Assembly (NCBI RefSeq): GCF_029667115.1
Contig: NZ_JARUIU010000014.1
Span: 1 to 53,957, forward strand
Reading direction: 5' to 3'
Length of the DNA stretch: 53,957 nucleotides
Source: Jeotgalibacillus sp. ET6
GTDB lineage: Bacteria; Bacillota; Bacilli; Bacillales; Jeotgalibacillaceae
This document shows positions 11,074-20,428 of this stretch, in pieces. Within the stretch, counting starts at the first letter, position 1, and each line of letters starts with the position of its first letter. A program made the translations under genes and the position numbers. The notes beneath the pieces are model-generated. The model had not been told where the DNA came from. It searched no databases and saw only the letters and a program-made list of their open reading frames with translations.

Positions 11074-13107
11074 TTACTCTTTATCTTTTCGTTCTTCTGT
11101 CGGACCTGGGTTCTTTGGAGGTTTAACATCTTCCTCAGTAGGCTGATTCCCTCTAAATTCCTTTGGTCCTTTTGAATCTTTTAATAGTTCTTCTGATGAT
11201 TTTTCAGCAGGCGTTTCCGCTGTATCATCTTTTGAACCTGTCGATTCGTTTTGATCATCTTCATTTCCATAGTCACGCACAGGAAGCGTTCCATGATCAA
11301 CAAGATGTTTAATTTGACCTGCATCAAGAGTTTCAACTTCCAGTAATGTTTCCGCGATTAACTCCAGTTTATCGCGATTTTCTGTAAGTATGGTCTTCGC
11401 ACGGTCGTAACACTCTTTTATGATGGATTGAATTTCAATATCAATCTCATAGGCAATGCGATCCGAATAGTTTTGTTCGCTGTTAAAGTCACGGCCAAGG
11501 AATACCTGTCCTTGAGACTGACCAAATTGCAGAGTACCGAGTTTTTCACTCATACCAAATTCAGTAACCATTCGGCGTGCAATTCCTGTTGCCCGCTGGA
11601 AGTCATTCGAGGCACCTGTTGATGCTTCACCAAAAATGATATCCTCCGCAACGCGTCCGCCAAGAAGGCCTGTGATTTTATCCAGAAGCTCAGGACGTGT
11701 CATAAAGTAACGGTCTTCTTTTGGAAGCATAACGGCATAGCCGCCTGCCTGTCCCCGGGGAACGATTGTTACTTTGTGAACCATATCCGCTTCGTCAAGC
11801 ACAACCCCAATAATGGTATGGCCTGATTCATGGAAAGCCACAATTTTTCGCTCTTTTTGAGAGATGACGCGGCTTTTCTTAGCCGGACCTGCGATCACCC
11901 GGTCTGTTGCTTCATCAATATCTGCCATATCGATGGACTTTTTATCGCGTCTTGCGGCAACAAGCGCTGCTTCATTCAGAAGATTCTCAAGATCTGCCCC
12001 TGAAAAACCTGGTGTACGCTGCGCAATCGCTTTTAAGTCGATATTATCGCTTAACGGTTTATTTCGTGCATGTACTTTTAAGACTGCTTCACGACCTCCA
12101 AGGTCCGGACGGTCAACGGTAATTTGACGGTCAAAACGACCTGGACGAAGAAGGGCAGGGTCAAGGATATCCGGACGGTTTGTTGCAGCAATCATGATGA
12201 TGCCTTCATTTCCGCCGAAGCCATCCATTTCTACAAGCAGCTGATTCAGCGTCTGTTCACGCTCGTCATGTCCGCCGCCCAGTCCTGCTCCACGCTGACG
12301 TCCCACTGCATCAATCTCATCAATAAAGATAATACACGGAGCATTCTTTTTCGCGTTTTCAAATAAATCACGTACACGGGATGCACCCACACCGACAAAC
12401 ATCTCAACGAAATCAGAACCTGAAATCGAGAAGAACGGTACACCGGCTTCACCGGCTGCTGCACGGGCAAGCAATGTTTTACCTGTACCCGGAGGACCTA
12501 CTAAAAGGATCCCTTTAGGTATACGTGCGCCGACATCCGTAAATTTGCGCGGGTCTTTAAGGAAATCGACCACTTCCACAAGCTCCTGCTTTTCTTCATC
12601 GGCACCCGCTACATCTTTAAAGCGGACTTTTTTCTTTTCTTCTGTATAAAGCTTGGCTTTACTTTTACCAAAATTCATGACGCGGCCGCCGCCGCCTCCT
12701 TGTGCCTGGTTCAATAAAAAGAAGAAAAGGATAAAAATGATAACGAAAGGAATAATTGTCGTAAGAAAAGTGACCCATCCGCTCGTTTCCGGTGCTTCAA
12801 GTACATTAACGTCGGTCGTTCCTGCTGCTACCTCGTCAATGGTTTCAAGCACGCTGCTTTCTAATGGAATGTTGGTAACGAAATACTCGTCTTCCGCATA
12901 TCCACTTTTTTGTCCGACTACGTTATAAACGCTCCGGTTCGGTTGAATATCAATTTCTGTAATCTCACCATTTTCTAGTGAGTTGATGAATTCACCGTAT
13001 GTGAGTTCCTGGTCGGGCTGGTTTCCACTGTTGAATAAACCAACAATCCCAATGATTACCAGGAATACTAATAGATAAAATATCGTGTTACGAAATATCC
13101 GGTTCAT
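11074..13107 (-). CDS. ftsH: ATP-dependent zinc metalloprotease FtsH
   Basis: Membrane-bound AAA+ protease that degrades misfolded membrane proteins and regulators, and is needed for sporulation in B. subtilis. 677 residues. Two membrane segments (about 6-24 and 112-132), Walker A GPPGTGKT (204-211), Walker B FIDEID (261-266), second region of homology, and the zinc site HESGH (426-430). The C-terminal ~60 residues are a charged low-complexity tail. Start follows GGGGAGGAGGTAAGGG. Downstream of tilS and hprT in one operon. Confidence 0.98.
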   Translation of the reverse strand: MNRIFRNTIFYLLVFLVIIGIVGLFNSGNQPDQELTYGEFINSLENGEITEIDIQPNRSVYNVVGQKSGYAEDEYFVTNIPLESSVLETIDEVAAGTTDVNVLEAPETSGWVTFLTTIIPFVIIFILFFFLLNQAQGGGGGRVMNFGKSKAKLYTEEKKKVRFKDVAGADEEKQELVEVVDFLKDPRKFTDVGARIPKGILLVGPPGTGKTLLARAAAGEAGVPFFSISGSDFVEMFVGVGASRVRDLFENAKKNAPCIIFIDEIDAVGRQRGAGLGGGHDEREQTLNQLLVEMDGFGGNEGIIMIAATNRPDILDPALLRPGRFDRQITVDRPDLGGREAVLKVHARNKPLSDNIDLKAIAQRTPGFSGADLENLLNEAALVAARRDKKSIDMADIDEATDRVIAGPAKKSRVISQKERKIVAFHESGHTIIGVVLDEADMVHKVTIVPRGQAGGYAVMLPKEDRYFMTRPELLDKITGLLGGRVAEDIIFGEASTGASNDFQRATGIARRMVTEFGMSEKLGTLQFGQSQGQVFLGRDFNSEQNYSDRIAYEIDIEIQSIIKECYDRAKTILTENRDKLELIAETLLEVETLDAGQIKHLVDHGTLPVRDYGNEDDQNESTGSKDDTAETPAEKSSEELLKDSKGPKEFRGNQPTEEDVKPPKNPGPTEERKDKE

Positions 13108-13230
13108 CCCTTACCTCCTCCCCACGGTTAAAGAAACTAATACCAATAGTACCATAGTGAAATAAAGCATGACAACCATTATGACCCGTGGCTGCACACT
13201 TTGCATACGGCGCTTTCGGATGAGAACTCA

Positions 13231-13779
13231 TCACTCAGCATCCGTATAAATTTCTGGCTTTAAAATACCGATATATGGGAGGTTTCGGTAGCGTTCCGCA
13301 TAATCAAGTCCGTATCCTACAACAAAAGCATCCGGCACAATAAAACCAACATAATCAGCTTTGATATCTGCAACACGGCCTGATGGCTTATCGAGCAGTG
13401 TCACAATTTTAATTGACTTTGCCTTGCGGTATTTAAACAGATCGACTAAATAGCTCAGCGTAAGACCGCTGTCGATAATATCCTCAAGGATGAGAATGTC
13501 CCTGCCCTCTACCTTCGTATTTAAATCCTTAATGATCTTAACTTCTCCGGAAGAAACAGTAGAGTTTCCGTAGCTGGATACATCCATGAAATCCATCTCC
13601 AGATAGACATCCATACGTTTAATCAAATCTGCCATAAATGGAAGAGCGCCCTTTAAAACGCCGACAGCAAGCGGATAGGAATCTTTATATTCCTCTGTCA
13701 GCTCGCTTCCAAGCTCTTTAATTTTTTCCTGAAGCTGCTCTTCTGTATACAATACTTCTTCAATATCCTGATTCAACAC
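13231..13779 (-). CDS. hprT: Hypoxanthine phosphoribosyltransferase
   Basis: Salvages hypoxanthine/guanine with PRPP to IMP/GMP. 182 residues; the PRPP-binding motif [14 protein letters not shown] is clear. The start is a GTG with GGGGG nine bases upstream, inside the 3' end of tilS (7-bp overlap). In B. subtilis HprT and TilS together act on ftsH expression, so the conserved tilS-hprT-ftsH order may be functional. A gap of about 120 bp precedes ftsH. Confidence 0.96.
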   Translation of the reverse strand: MLNQDIEEVLYTEEQLQEKIKELGSELTEEYKDSYPLAVGVLKGALPFMADLIKRMDVYLEMDFMDVSSYGNSTVSSGEVKIIKDLNTKVEGRDILILEDIIDSGLTLSYLVDLFKYRKAKSIKIVTLLDKPSGRVADIKADYVGFIVPDAFVVGYGLDYAERYRNLPYIGILKPEIYTDAE

Positions 13780-15191
13780 GAACTATGTCCCCCTAGAAGA
13801 TCCTTATAATGAATTAAAGTACATGCACGGTTTCCGTTTGACGGCTTCTCAACACCTTGTGCAGTGCGCAGCCCCGGAATCCAAAGCACCCTTCCGCAAG
13901 CATCTGTAACAATTGGCCATTGGCCGCGCAGATCCAGCGGTATTTTTTCGTCGATGAATATTTTTTTGATTTTTTTTGAACCATTCATCCCTTTGAGATG
14001 GATGCGGTCGCCGTCTTTTTTAGTGCGGACGGTCAACGGCCACTCTACCTCTGAGGGGTTCAGCCAGCAAAAATCAGCGGTTTCATCTAAGTCTTCCACC
14101 AAACCTTCTTTTGCAATCACTTTTCCTCCTCCCGGAAGAACAATTGCTTCATTTTGATCCAATCGATAGCAATAAGGCAAAGCTTGAGCGGATGGAACAA
14201 AATGAAAGGTTACAGTTGAATACGACCGTTGAACCAGCAAGCCTTTGGGCAAATGGAGCTCTCCGGATGGATGCTTTTGCTCCATTAGCTTTCTGACAGA
14301 AGCCGTATGGGCGGAAGATAATGACGTGGGTACTTTTGCATAAAGATAATTCAATATTAGATGAATCATTCTCCTTTGTAAAGGAGGAGCTTCCTTACAC
14401 CAATTCTTTCGCTCTATCTTCATAAATTGAACCTGCTGTTCAATAATTCGTTTTTGCAATCGGTCTTCTGCCTGCTGTAAAAGCCAGTCCTCATCCTCTT
14501 TTACCTCTTCAGTGTAGCGTTTAATCTGCTCATTAAGAGAAGGGTTTTCTTCTTTTAATAATGGAATAATATGATGTCTGATACGATTTCTTGTGTAGGA
14601 ATCCTTTGCATTGCTCGGATCGATCCGATACTCGATGCGATAGTGTTCACAATATTGTTCTATTTCTGCTTTCGTTAGAGCAAGCAGCGGTCTTACAAGA
14701 ACTCCACCTGCAAAATTGCGTTTTGCCGCAATGCCTGCACGCCCTTTCATCGTAGATCCGCGAACCAGGCGAAACAGGACGGTTTCTGCCTGGTCATCCC
14801 CATGGTGCCCAAGGACCAGCTTGGATGCGCGGATTTCTGTCATGACCTCCTTTAGGTAGTCGTAACGGACGGCTCGTGCCGCTTCTTGCAACCCTGTGCC
14901 CTCCATCTCCATTTTTTTCTTTACGTCCAAAGAAGCACGGTGGCAGGGAATTCCCTGCTGCTCGCAATATGCTTCTACGAAATCAGCATCTTTTTTTGAT
15001 TCCTCTCCTCTCAGCATATGGTCCACATGCGCCACTTCTATGTTGAGGCGTTTTTTTGCATGATGAAGCAAATAATGGAGAAGAGCCATCGAGTCCGGCC
15101 CCCCTGAAATCGCCGCGATGACTTTATCTCCATCACTAAATAGCTGATGCTCTTCTATATAGGAATGAATTTTATTTAAAATGTCTTTCAT
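13773..15191 (-). CDS. tilS: tRNA(Ile)-lysidine synthetase
   Basis: Attaches lysine to C34 of the CAU anticodon of the minor tRNA-Ile so that it reads AUA. 472 residues. N-type ATP pyrophosphatase P-loop SGGPDSM (29-35), [11 protein letters not shown] and the RNR-like segment ([11 protein letters not shown]) are typical; the C-terminal third is the TilS C domain. The ATG follows AAAAGGTG. spoIIE ends about 93 bp upstream; yabS and yabT, which separate these in B. subtilis, are missing. Confidence 0.96.
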   Translation of the reverse strand: MKDILNKIHSYIEEHQLFSDGDKVIAAISGGPDSMALLHYLLHHAKKRLNIEVAHVDHMLRGEESKKDADFVEAYCEQQGIPCHRASLDVKKKMEMEGTGLQEAARAVRYDYLKEVMTEIRASKLVLGHHGDDQAETVLFRLVRGSTMKGRAGIAAKRNFAGGVLVRPLLALTKAEIEQYCEHYRIEYRIDPSNAKDSYTRNRIRHHIIPLLKEENPSLNEQIKRYTEEVKEDEDWLLQQAEDRLQKRIIEQQVQFMKIERKNWCKEAPPLQRRMIHLILNYLYAKVPTSLSSAHTASVRKLMEQKHPSGELHLPKGLLVQRSYSTVTFHFVPSAQALPYCYRLDQNEAIVLPGGGKVIAKEGLVEDLDETADFCWLNPSEVEWPLTVRTKKDGDRIHLKGMNGSKKIKKIFIDEKIPLDLRGQWPIVTDACGRVLWIPGLRTAQGVEKPSNGNRACTLIHYKDLLGGHSSC

Positions 15192-15284
15192 ACGCTTTCA
15201 CCTTTTCCGGTCCTCTTCAACGAGTTCTCTCTCTATTGTATCAATTTTCCCCTATCACCTCCTACTGATTCAATTTTTCTCATT

Positions 15285-17732
15285 TTATCCCGTCTTAATA
15301 ACGGCAGGGATCGCCGCCCATTTTGGCAATTCATGCTGGAGCTGTGCGACCATTATCGTCATATCATCCTCGATCTCCCCTCCGGATGTTCGCACGGCAG
15401 CCTCCATTAAAATATCCGCCACTTCCTGTGGATCGCTTGTTCTCAGCTCTGAAATTTGCCGTTTGATCCATCTTTCCGGATTTTCTATAAAGCGGGGACC
15501 ATCCAGCACCCCGTCACTTAGCATAATCAATAGATCTCCTGCTTTTAACTGGTCTTCTAGCACTTCCATATCCAGTTCACTGAAGAATCCCATCGGAAGA
15601 TTGCTGGCTTCAATCGTTTTCACTGTTTTCCCCCTCTTAATATAGCTTGGCACAGAGCCTACTTTTAAAAATTTCGTCTTCGCATTTTGCAAATCAATCA
15701 TCGCCAGATCCACTGTAGAATACATATCACCGGTGCGTTTTACAGTTAAAATAGAATTAACGGATTTGATCGCAAGCTCCTCCTCTATTCCTGCCTGCAG
15801 CATCTGCCGCAGCAATTGGATGGTTTCATCGCTTTCCATTCTTGCTTTTTCTCCATTCCCCATTCCATCACTGATGGCTATTGCATATTTCCCCCCATGT
15901 AAATGAACTGCGGCGTGGCTGTCACCTGAAATGAGCCCTCCTCCATGAGCTGCATGAGCGATCCCCACACTCACCTTAAATGCTTTAGACGATCTGAATG
16001 TCACCACCATTCCCTCATACGGGGAAGGGATCTCGACTTTTTGATGAACGACAATGGTTTCTTTTAAAATGGATGATAGCATCGGGGCAATGAGCTTTTC
16101 GCATTCCCCGTGCTTTTCTACAAAAGGCAGCATCACATCCACATCAATATGACCATAATCCAAACTGTGAATGTCCACATTATCTACATGTATGCCAAAT
16201 TCAATCAGGGCATGAAGCATTTCCTCCTCCTGCTGGTCATGTTTTTGCGTTTCCCGCTGAAGATCTGACGCGAAATCCTTCATAACAGCCGCCAGTCCCT
16301 GGAGCTGATTGGACACGAATTGGTTGCTTTCCATCATTTGTTTTTTCATTTGCAGTTTTGCCGCCCGGTCCGCATACTCCTCCTCAAAAGCCAGCTCAAC
16401 CTGTTCTGCTTTTACACAAAAGCCCTGCCATTGCTGCGGCGGCTTATGATCATCAGGATTCGCTAATTCCTTCATCCAGTCGTAGGTTCGATCAAAGTGG
16501 GTGGACCAGCAATAATCCTTCTTAAAGCACTTTTGACAGGTGCTTTCTGTCACTCTGCTTAATGTATTATCAAGAGAAACAGCGGTAACGGCTGTTTCGG
16601 GATCTTTTTCTGCACACTCAAAGCTTTTGGCCAGCATTTCAAACATTCCTGAAAATTTTTCTACTTTTTCAGCAGTCGCATCCCGCACATTCCGCGCATA
16701 CAGCTGCTGATCGAGCTCATGTTCGACCGACCCGGGGATATTCCGGGAAATCGCAAAGACAAAACGCTTTGGCGTTAAAAAGACGGCAATGGCCGCAATG
16801 GCCGACTCATATAATGAAAATTCAAGCTGCGCCCCCTGGTTCATAAAGAGTCCCATTAATAAGGTAGCCATCATTAATCCAAGAACCACACCGGTCCCTT
16901 TTCCGCTTTTCATTAGCCCGCCTAATAAACCGGCAACAGCCAGGACGGCCACCTCAGGCAAATGAGCCACAGAGGATAAACAAAAAACCAGTCCTGTTAC
17001 GATGCCGACTGTGGAGCCTACCATTGCCCCGGCGGCCAGAGCTGCAATAATCACAATATATCGCGTCAGGATATGATCCATAGCGAGACCGCCTACAGTG
17101 AAACCAATTAGCCCGGTGGCGACGGATGCCACGACTATAGCAATCGCCACCATTTCTTCCGGGGCGTATGTTCTTTTACGGGTTTTTGTAAGCAGCTGGT
17201 ATCCCTGTAAAAATACGAGCGTCAGGATTCCGGCAAGTACCGCTTCAAATGCCACCATCACCCCGTCCACCCAGGTGAAAACTTCAGGAAGCTCTATACT
17301 TAAGTAAATACTCCTCGCTACAATGACGGAACTTGCCACCGTTCCTGCAAGAATATAGCGGTTGGTTTTCATTTTTTGCCTGACTGCCAAAGAAGCAAGA
17401 TAGAACAGCATAATGGTAGATAGTGTGTAAACCCCCTGCCAGATCCCAAGGGATGAAGCACCTGCTACCAGACCAAGCATGACGATGATTGATTTTTCCT
17501 TGCTCACTGCAAATATGACAGCGAACATCGGCAAGGCGAAAGGAGTAAACTGTGACAGAAACAATGCTCGTCCAAGTAAAAGACTGACTAAGATATGAAG
17601 GATGCCTTTGTGAACCATCCAATGAACGAACAGCAGGCTGATTGTGTTCTTCCACTTCGGTATTTTTCGTTTGGCCTGCATTAAAGAAATTGAATTCGTC
17701 ACTTTCATGTTTACCTCATGTACATTCTCCAT
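15285..17732 (-). CDS. spoIIE: Stage II sporulation protein E (PP2C phosphatase)
   Basis: Dephosphorylates SpoIIAA-P to free SigF in the forespore and links the switch to the polar septum through FtsZ. 815 residues, close to B. subtilis (827). About ten hydrophobic segments fill the first ~330 residues, followed by a cytoplasmic regulatory region and a C-terminal PP2C domain (about 600-800) with AISDGMGNGEKA and MLSDGVLDGP supplying the metal-binding Asp residues. ATG follows AGGGAGTGGAG. Read from a Spo0A-type long-spacer promoter. Confidence 0.97.
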   Translation of the reverse strand: MENVHEVNMKVTNSISLMQAKRKIPKWKNTISLLFVHWMVHKGILHILVSLLLGRALFLSQFTPFALPMFAVIFAVSKEKSIIVMLGLVAGASSLGIWQGVYTLSTIMLFYLASLAVRQKMKTNRYILAGTVASSVIVARSIYLSIELPEVFTWVDGVMVAFEAVLAGILTLVFLQGYQLLTKTRKRTYAPEEMVAIAIVVASVATGLIGFTVGGLAMDHILTRYIVIIAALAAGAMVGSTVGIVTGLVFCLSSVAHLPEVAVLAVAGLLGGLMKSGKGTGVVLGLMMATLLMGLFMNQGAQLEFSLYESAIAAIAVFLTPKRFVFAISRNIPGSVEHELDQQLYARNVRDATAEKVEKFSGMFEMLAKSFECAEKDPETAVTAVSLDNTLSRVTESTCQKCFKKDYCWSTHFDRTYDWMKELANPDDHKPPQQWQGFCVKAEQVELAFEEEYADRAAKLQMKKQMMESNQFVSNQLQGLAAVMKDFASDLQRETQKHDQQEEEMLHALIEFGIHVDNVDIHSLDYGHIDVDVMLPFVEKHGECEKLIAPMLSSILKETIVVHQKVEIPSPYEGMVVTFRSSKAFKVSVGIAHAAHGGGLISGDSHAAVHLHGGKYAIAISDGMGNGEKARMESDETIQLLRQMLQAGIEEELAIKSVNSILTVKRTGDMYSTVDLAMIDLQNAKTKFLKVGSVPSYIKRGKTVKTIEASNLPMGFFSELDMEVLEDQLKAGDLLIMLSDGVLDGPRFIENPERWIKRQISELRTSDPQEVADILMEAAVRTSGGEIEDDMTIMVAQLQHELPKWAAIPAVIKTG

Positions 17733-18222
17733 TTACTCCACTCCCTAATATTTCGTTGTTGTTGCGAGTAATTATAAAAGACAAAATGAAGAATAGTTTG
17801 TCAAAATACAGAGGCGATTTTAAAGTTTCTTTCGACTTATTTTGAAAAAAACTAGCTATTCGGGAATCATTTCTGCCTTTCGCCTATTAATTTTCTGAAA
17901 GCAAGTCGAAGGCTCGTTCTTTTTCTCGGAAAGTCAGGGATAATATATTTACAAATTGGGGTTGCGCCGGCAGAAAAATGAGTATAGTAAACGTTAGCTG
18001 GTTTTCGTCCATCCATTGTGAAGTTTTCTTGCTGATTCTTCTTTGAGAAGCAGTCTGCTGAAACCCGCTGCTATTTAAGCTTTTGTCCACAAAGAACCCT
18101 ACAATGGGTAACATGCTCTGTTAGGTGACCAAAACCATAGGTCCGTTTTGTGGAGCGAATGAAGCGGCAGTAGCGTAATTCATCTCTGAGCCCGGATTTG
18201 AGCAAAATAATTCAAAAAAACA
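17733..18222. other. spoIIE-tRNA intergenic region
   Basis: About 490 bases between the divergent spoIIE and tRNA-Met promoters. The left 110 bases contain the spoIIE promoter and a Spo0A-like box. The rest (about 17885-18220) holds a 75-codon minus-strand frame without a ribosome binding site and no hairpin or motif that I can name. Confidence 0.5.
17771..17838 (-). promoter_or_regulatory. spoIIE promoter with long spacer and Spo0A box
   Basis: Minus-strand TTGACA (17799-17804) and TATAAT (17771-17776) are separated by 22 nt, too long for a normal SigA promoter. B. subtilis spoIIE likewise has a ~21-nt spacer and needs Spo0A-P. AAGTCGAAAG (17829-17838), one mismatch in the TGTCGAA core, lies about 25 bp upstream of the -35. 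Confidence 0.7.
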
Positions 18223-18251
18223 TTGACACTTTTTCAAGCGCTATGTATTAT
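18223..18251 (+). promoter_or_regulatory. tRNA-Met/tRNA-Glu promoter
   Basis: TTGACA (18223-18228), 17-nt spacer, TATTAT (18246-18251), about 60 bp before the tRNA-Met gene. Confidence 0.8.
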
Positions 18252-18314
18252 ATAACTTGTGCTTCATTTTGCTTTCTGTGTTTATCAACACAGTAAAAAG
18301 CATGTTTATCCAAT

Positions 18315-18391
18315 GGCGGCGTAGCTCAGCTGGCTAGAGCGTACGGTTCATACCCGTGAGGTCGGGGGTTCGATCCCCTCTGCCGCCACCA
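18315..18391 (+). tRNA. tRNA-Met (CAU), elongator
   Basis: Full cloverleaf: acceptor GGCGGCG pairs with TGCCGCC, T arm GGGGGTTCGATCCCC, anticodon CAT in CGGTTCATACCCG. CCA is encoded (18389-18391). Sequence is near that of the B. subtilis elongator tRNA-Met at the same position (trnSL). Confidence 0.95.
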
Positions 18392-18395
18392 TATA

Positions 18396-18467
18396 GGCCC
18401 GTTGGTCAAGCGGTTAAGACACCGCCCTTTCACGGCGGTAACACGGGTTCGAATCCCGTACGGGTCA
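18396..18467 (+). tRNA. tRNA-Glu (UUC)
   Basis: Acceptor GGCCCGT pairs with ACGGGTC, anticodon TTC in CGCCCTTTCACGGCG, T arm CGGGTTCGAATCCCG. Four bases after tRNA-Met. CCA is not encoded (discriminator A is followed by TAA), so the CCA-adding enzyme must complete it. A terminator follows at once. Confidence 0.95.
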
Positions 18468-18470
18468 TAA

Positions 18471-18504
18471 AAAAACACATCAGCCTTTGGCTGATGTGTT
18501 TTTA
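18471..18504. terminator. Bidirectional terminator
   Basis: AAAAACACATCAGCC (18471-18485) pairs with GGCTGATGTGTTTTT. With A and T runs on both sides, it can end the tRNA transcript (plus) and the small membrane protein gene (minus), which run towards each other. Confidence 0.88.
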
Positions 18505-18732
18505 TTTGGTTGAAATGGTTTTTGGAAGCTTATGATGCTCTAATTCTACTTTTAATTTTTCAGTCTCCAGCAAAAAGTTTTCGTGCCGCAGCTTTTCTAA
18601 TTCAATCTCTCCTTCAAGAATGGACTTTTTGATTACAGATTGACGTTGGAAATAATATCCAACAATTACAACGATGGGAATAGAAAGCGACATCACAACA
18701 GCGACTAAATCTGTTAAAGCATCTGCATTCAT
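18502..18732 (-). CDS. Small membrane protein with C-terminal coiled coil (paralogue 2)
   Basis: Not recognised. 76 residues: a hydrophobic segment (about 8-28, LVAVVMSLSIPIVVIVGYYF) and then a charged helix with coiled-coil character, including ELEKLRHENFLLETEKLKVE. Start ATG follows AAGGAGGAATACT, a strong ribosome binding site, so it is probably translated. The C-terminal half is nearly the same as that of the gene just upstream (18758-18970), which shows a tandem duplication. The layout resembles phage-shock protein PspB (membrane helix plus coiled coil), but no family can be claimed. Terminator directly behind it. Confidence 0.7.
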   Translation of the reverse strand: MNADALTDLVAVVMSLSIPIVVIVGYYFQRQSVIKKSILEGEIELEKLRHENFLLETEKLKVELEHHKLPKTISTK

Positions 18733-18757
18733 AGTATTCCTCCTTTATTCCGGGTGT

Positions 18758-18970
18758 TTAAGACAACCTTTTGTGATCAGAATCAGAATGATGGCGATGA
18801 TCTAATTGAAGTCTCAGCTTTTCTGTTTCAAGCAGAAAGTTTTCATGCTTTAGTTTTTCCAGTTCATATTCTTCCTTTATGGCTTTTCGTTTATTTTTAG
18901 CTTGTTTCTGTAAGTGATCTGTAATGATTCCGGTAATCGCAACAGCTCCAATAATCATAAAAAAAGTCAA
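18758..18970 (-). CDS. Small membrane protein with C-terminal coiled coil (paralogue 1)
   Basis: Not recognised. 70 residues: N-terminal hydrophobic segment (about 2-17, TFFMIIGAVAITGIIT), a basic stretch (KQAKNKRKAIKEE), and the shared helix ELEKLKHENFLLETEKLRLQ, ending in a His/Asp/Ser-rich tail. The likely start is a TTG at 18970 with GGAAGGAGG eight bases upstream; an in-frame ATG four codons later has no good site. It lies 25 bp upstream of paralogue 2, so the two form a small operon inserted between yabR and the tRNAs, where B. subtilis has none that I recall. Confidence 0.65.
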   Translation of the reverse strand: MTFFMIIGAVAITGIITDHLQKQAKNKRKAIKEEYELEKLKHENFLLETEKLRLQLDHRHHSDSDHKRLS

Positions 18971-19291
18971 CTTCTTTATCCTCCTTCCAAAACGAATAGA
19001 AAATCCTAAATCAGCAGTGTCGATTATGTTTTATCCCATATACGTATAGCAGCACCATTTGGTTTCGGATATTATCACTATTTTCAGAAATCTACTCGGA
19101 CTGTCAGGTCTCAGCCCTTCTATTCAATCTAGCAGCTCTTTCTTCAACGTACTCACTTATGTACATAAATACAACAGAGATGCGCAATATTCCTTCTTTA
19201 TATTGGGTTCAGCAAATCCATCGTGCTTACACGACCTCCACTTGCCACTCAAAACAGGTCGATTGAAGCGGAGTCTTCCAGTATTTTTTTC
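18971..19291. other. Intergenic region upstream of the small membrane protein pair
   Basis: About 320 bases between the yabR terminator and the paralogue pair. It must carry their promoter if they have one. TATACGTATA (about 19041-19050) is the most notable sequence, but no -35/-10 pair stands out. The two short frames here lack ribosome binding sites. Confidence 0.4.
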
Positions 19292-19325
19292 ATAAAAAAA
19301 AAGAAGCCGGCTCGGCGCCGGCTTC
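19292..19325 (-). terminator. Terminator after yabR
   Basis: GAAGCCGGC / GCCGGCTTC stem with a 5-nt loop, then a run of ten T on the minus strand; 70 bp behind the yabR stop. Confidence 0.9.
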
Positions 19326-19396
19326 CTGGTTCGCATTGTATTGTATCGACAGATCAAGATTATTGATGCCATCTACCATACGAATTTGACAGCTAA

Positions 19397-19843
19397 TTAT
19401 CCTTTTTTTGCACCTTTTCCGCCTCGTTTTGATTCTGTGTGACGCTTCAAAGATGTCAGGCGATCCTCACTATCCTTCAGGAAGCGAGCCATTTTCTGCT
19501 CAAATGTTTCTCTTCCTACAGGTCCGCCGCTATTGCTGCTGCGGCCGCCTCGCTGGTCATTTCCACGGTTGGGTCTTGGACGTTGCTGTGTTTGCTGCTG
19601 CGGTGGTTGATCCTTTGCTTTACGGATGGACAAACCAATCTTGCCGTCCTTTTCAACATTTAAGATCTTCACTTCTACTTCGTCGCCTACTTTAAGATGT
19701 TCGTTGATATCCTTGACATAGTTATCCGCAACTTCACTGATATGCACAAGTCCTGTTGAACCCCCAGGTAATTCAACGAAAGCCCCGAAATGAGTGATGC
19801 CTGTCACTTTACCTTGTACCTTGCTGCCTACTTCGATTGACAT
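19397..19843 (-). CDS. yabR: S1 domain RNA-binding protein
   Basis: One S1 RNA-binding domain (about 1-72: GSKVQGKVTGITHFGAFVEL ... VGDEVEVKILNV) like the repeats of polynucleotide phosphorylase, followed by a Gln/Arg/Gly-rich tail and a basic C-terminus. 148 residues, slightly longer than B. subtilis YabR because of the low-complexity linker. Start after AAGGAGGATC. Downstream of divIC as in Bacillus. Exact RNA target unknown. Confidence 0.9.
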   Translation of the reverse strand: MSIEVGSKVQGKVTGITHFGAFVELPGGSTGLVHISEVADNYVKDINEHLKVGDEVEVKILNVEKDGKIGLSIRKAKDQPPQQQTQQRPRPNRGNDQRGGRSSNSGGPVGRETFEQKMARFLKDSEDRLTSLKRHTESKRGGKGAKKG

Positions 19844-19950
19844 AAAAAAAATGATCCTCCTTAGAAAAATAAAAAATAGACCTTACTTATCATTATAGCC
19901 AACATAAAAAAAGAGTGTCAACATAGCGACACCCTATATTGTAAATTATT

Positions 19951-20370
19951 CTATTCAGAATCTTCTCCATTTGCTCCATTATCCATACCAGACGTGCCTT
20001 TGGAGTCTTCTGGAATATTAAAAATTATTTCTCCTTCATCCGATAAAAAATAGTCCCGTCTGGCTAACTTGGCTATGTAATCATCGTCATTTAGCTTTTC
20101 GATCTCTTTATTGAGCTTTGTTTCATCCTTTTTCAGCTGAACAACCTGCTCTTCTAATTGCACCTTTTCTGCTTTCTTTTCATCGAGAACATTTGCCCGT
20201 GTCACCATGGATGAAATAAGAAGCCCGCCAAAGACCACCGCAAATACTATGAAAAATGATAAGCGTCTCATTAGTCTTTTTTTGTGCATGACTCTGCGCT
20301 GCTCAGAGTGTTTTTGCTCGGCTGCATATTGATTCTCAAGTGATGTTACATTTTTGCGTGGGTTTCCCAT
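19951..20370 (-). CDS. divIC: Cell division protein DivIC (FtsB-like)
   Basis: Bitopic divisome protein that works with FtsL and DivIB at the septum. 139 residues: basic cytoplasmic N-terminus, one membrane segment (about 38-56, SFFIVFAVVFGGLLISSMV), and an extracellular coiled coil (about 64-98) followed by the YIAKLARRDYFLSDEGEIIF motif typical of the FtsB/DivIC family. Start follows GAAGGAGGAAGG. Downstream of the yabP-yabQ sporulation pair. Confidence 0.95.
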   Translation of the reverse strand: MGNPRKNVTSLENQYAAEQKHSEQRRVMHKKRLMRRLSFFIVFAVVFGGLLISSMVTRANVLDEKKAEKVQLEEQVVQLKKDETKLNKEIEKLNDDDYIAKLARRDYFLSDEGEIIFNIPEDSKGTSGMDNGANGEDSE

Positions 20371-20428
20371 AAGCGGATGCCTTCCTCCTTCTGTTCATCT
20401 CGTGCACATTGTGACGGATCCTGTTTCT

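Noticed and set aside
15181-15645. 154-codon plus-strand frame at the end of spoIIE
   Set aside because: Antisense to the conserved PP2C domain; low-complexity Ser/Ile-rich translation.
16495-16560. Cys cluster in SpoIIE as a new metal site
   Set aside because: A CxxC-type segment (CQKCFKKDYCW) lies in the SpoIIE regulatory region, where relatives are also Cys-containing as far as I recall; not enough to claim novelty.
17887-18114. 75-codon minus-strand frame between spoIIE and the tRNAs
   Set aside because: No ribosome binding site before its ATG and no recognisable protein character.
19059-19372. Short frames on both strands near the yabR terminator
   Set aside because: No start signals; the minus-strand frame starts inside the region behind yabR and crosses its terminator.
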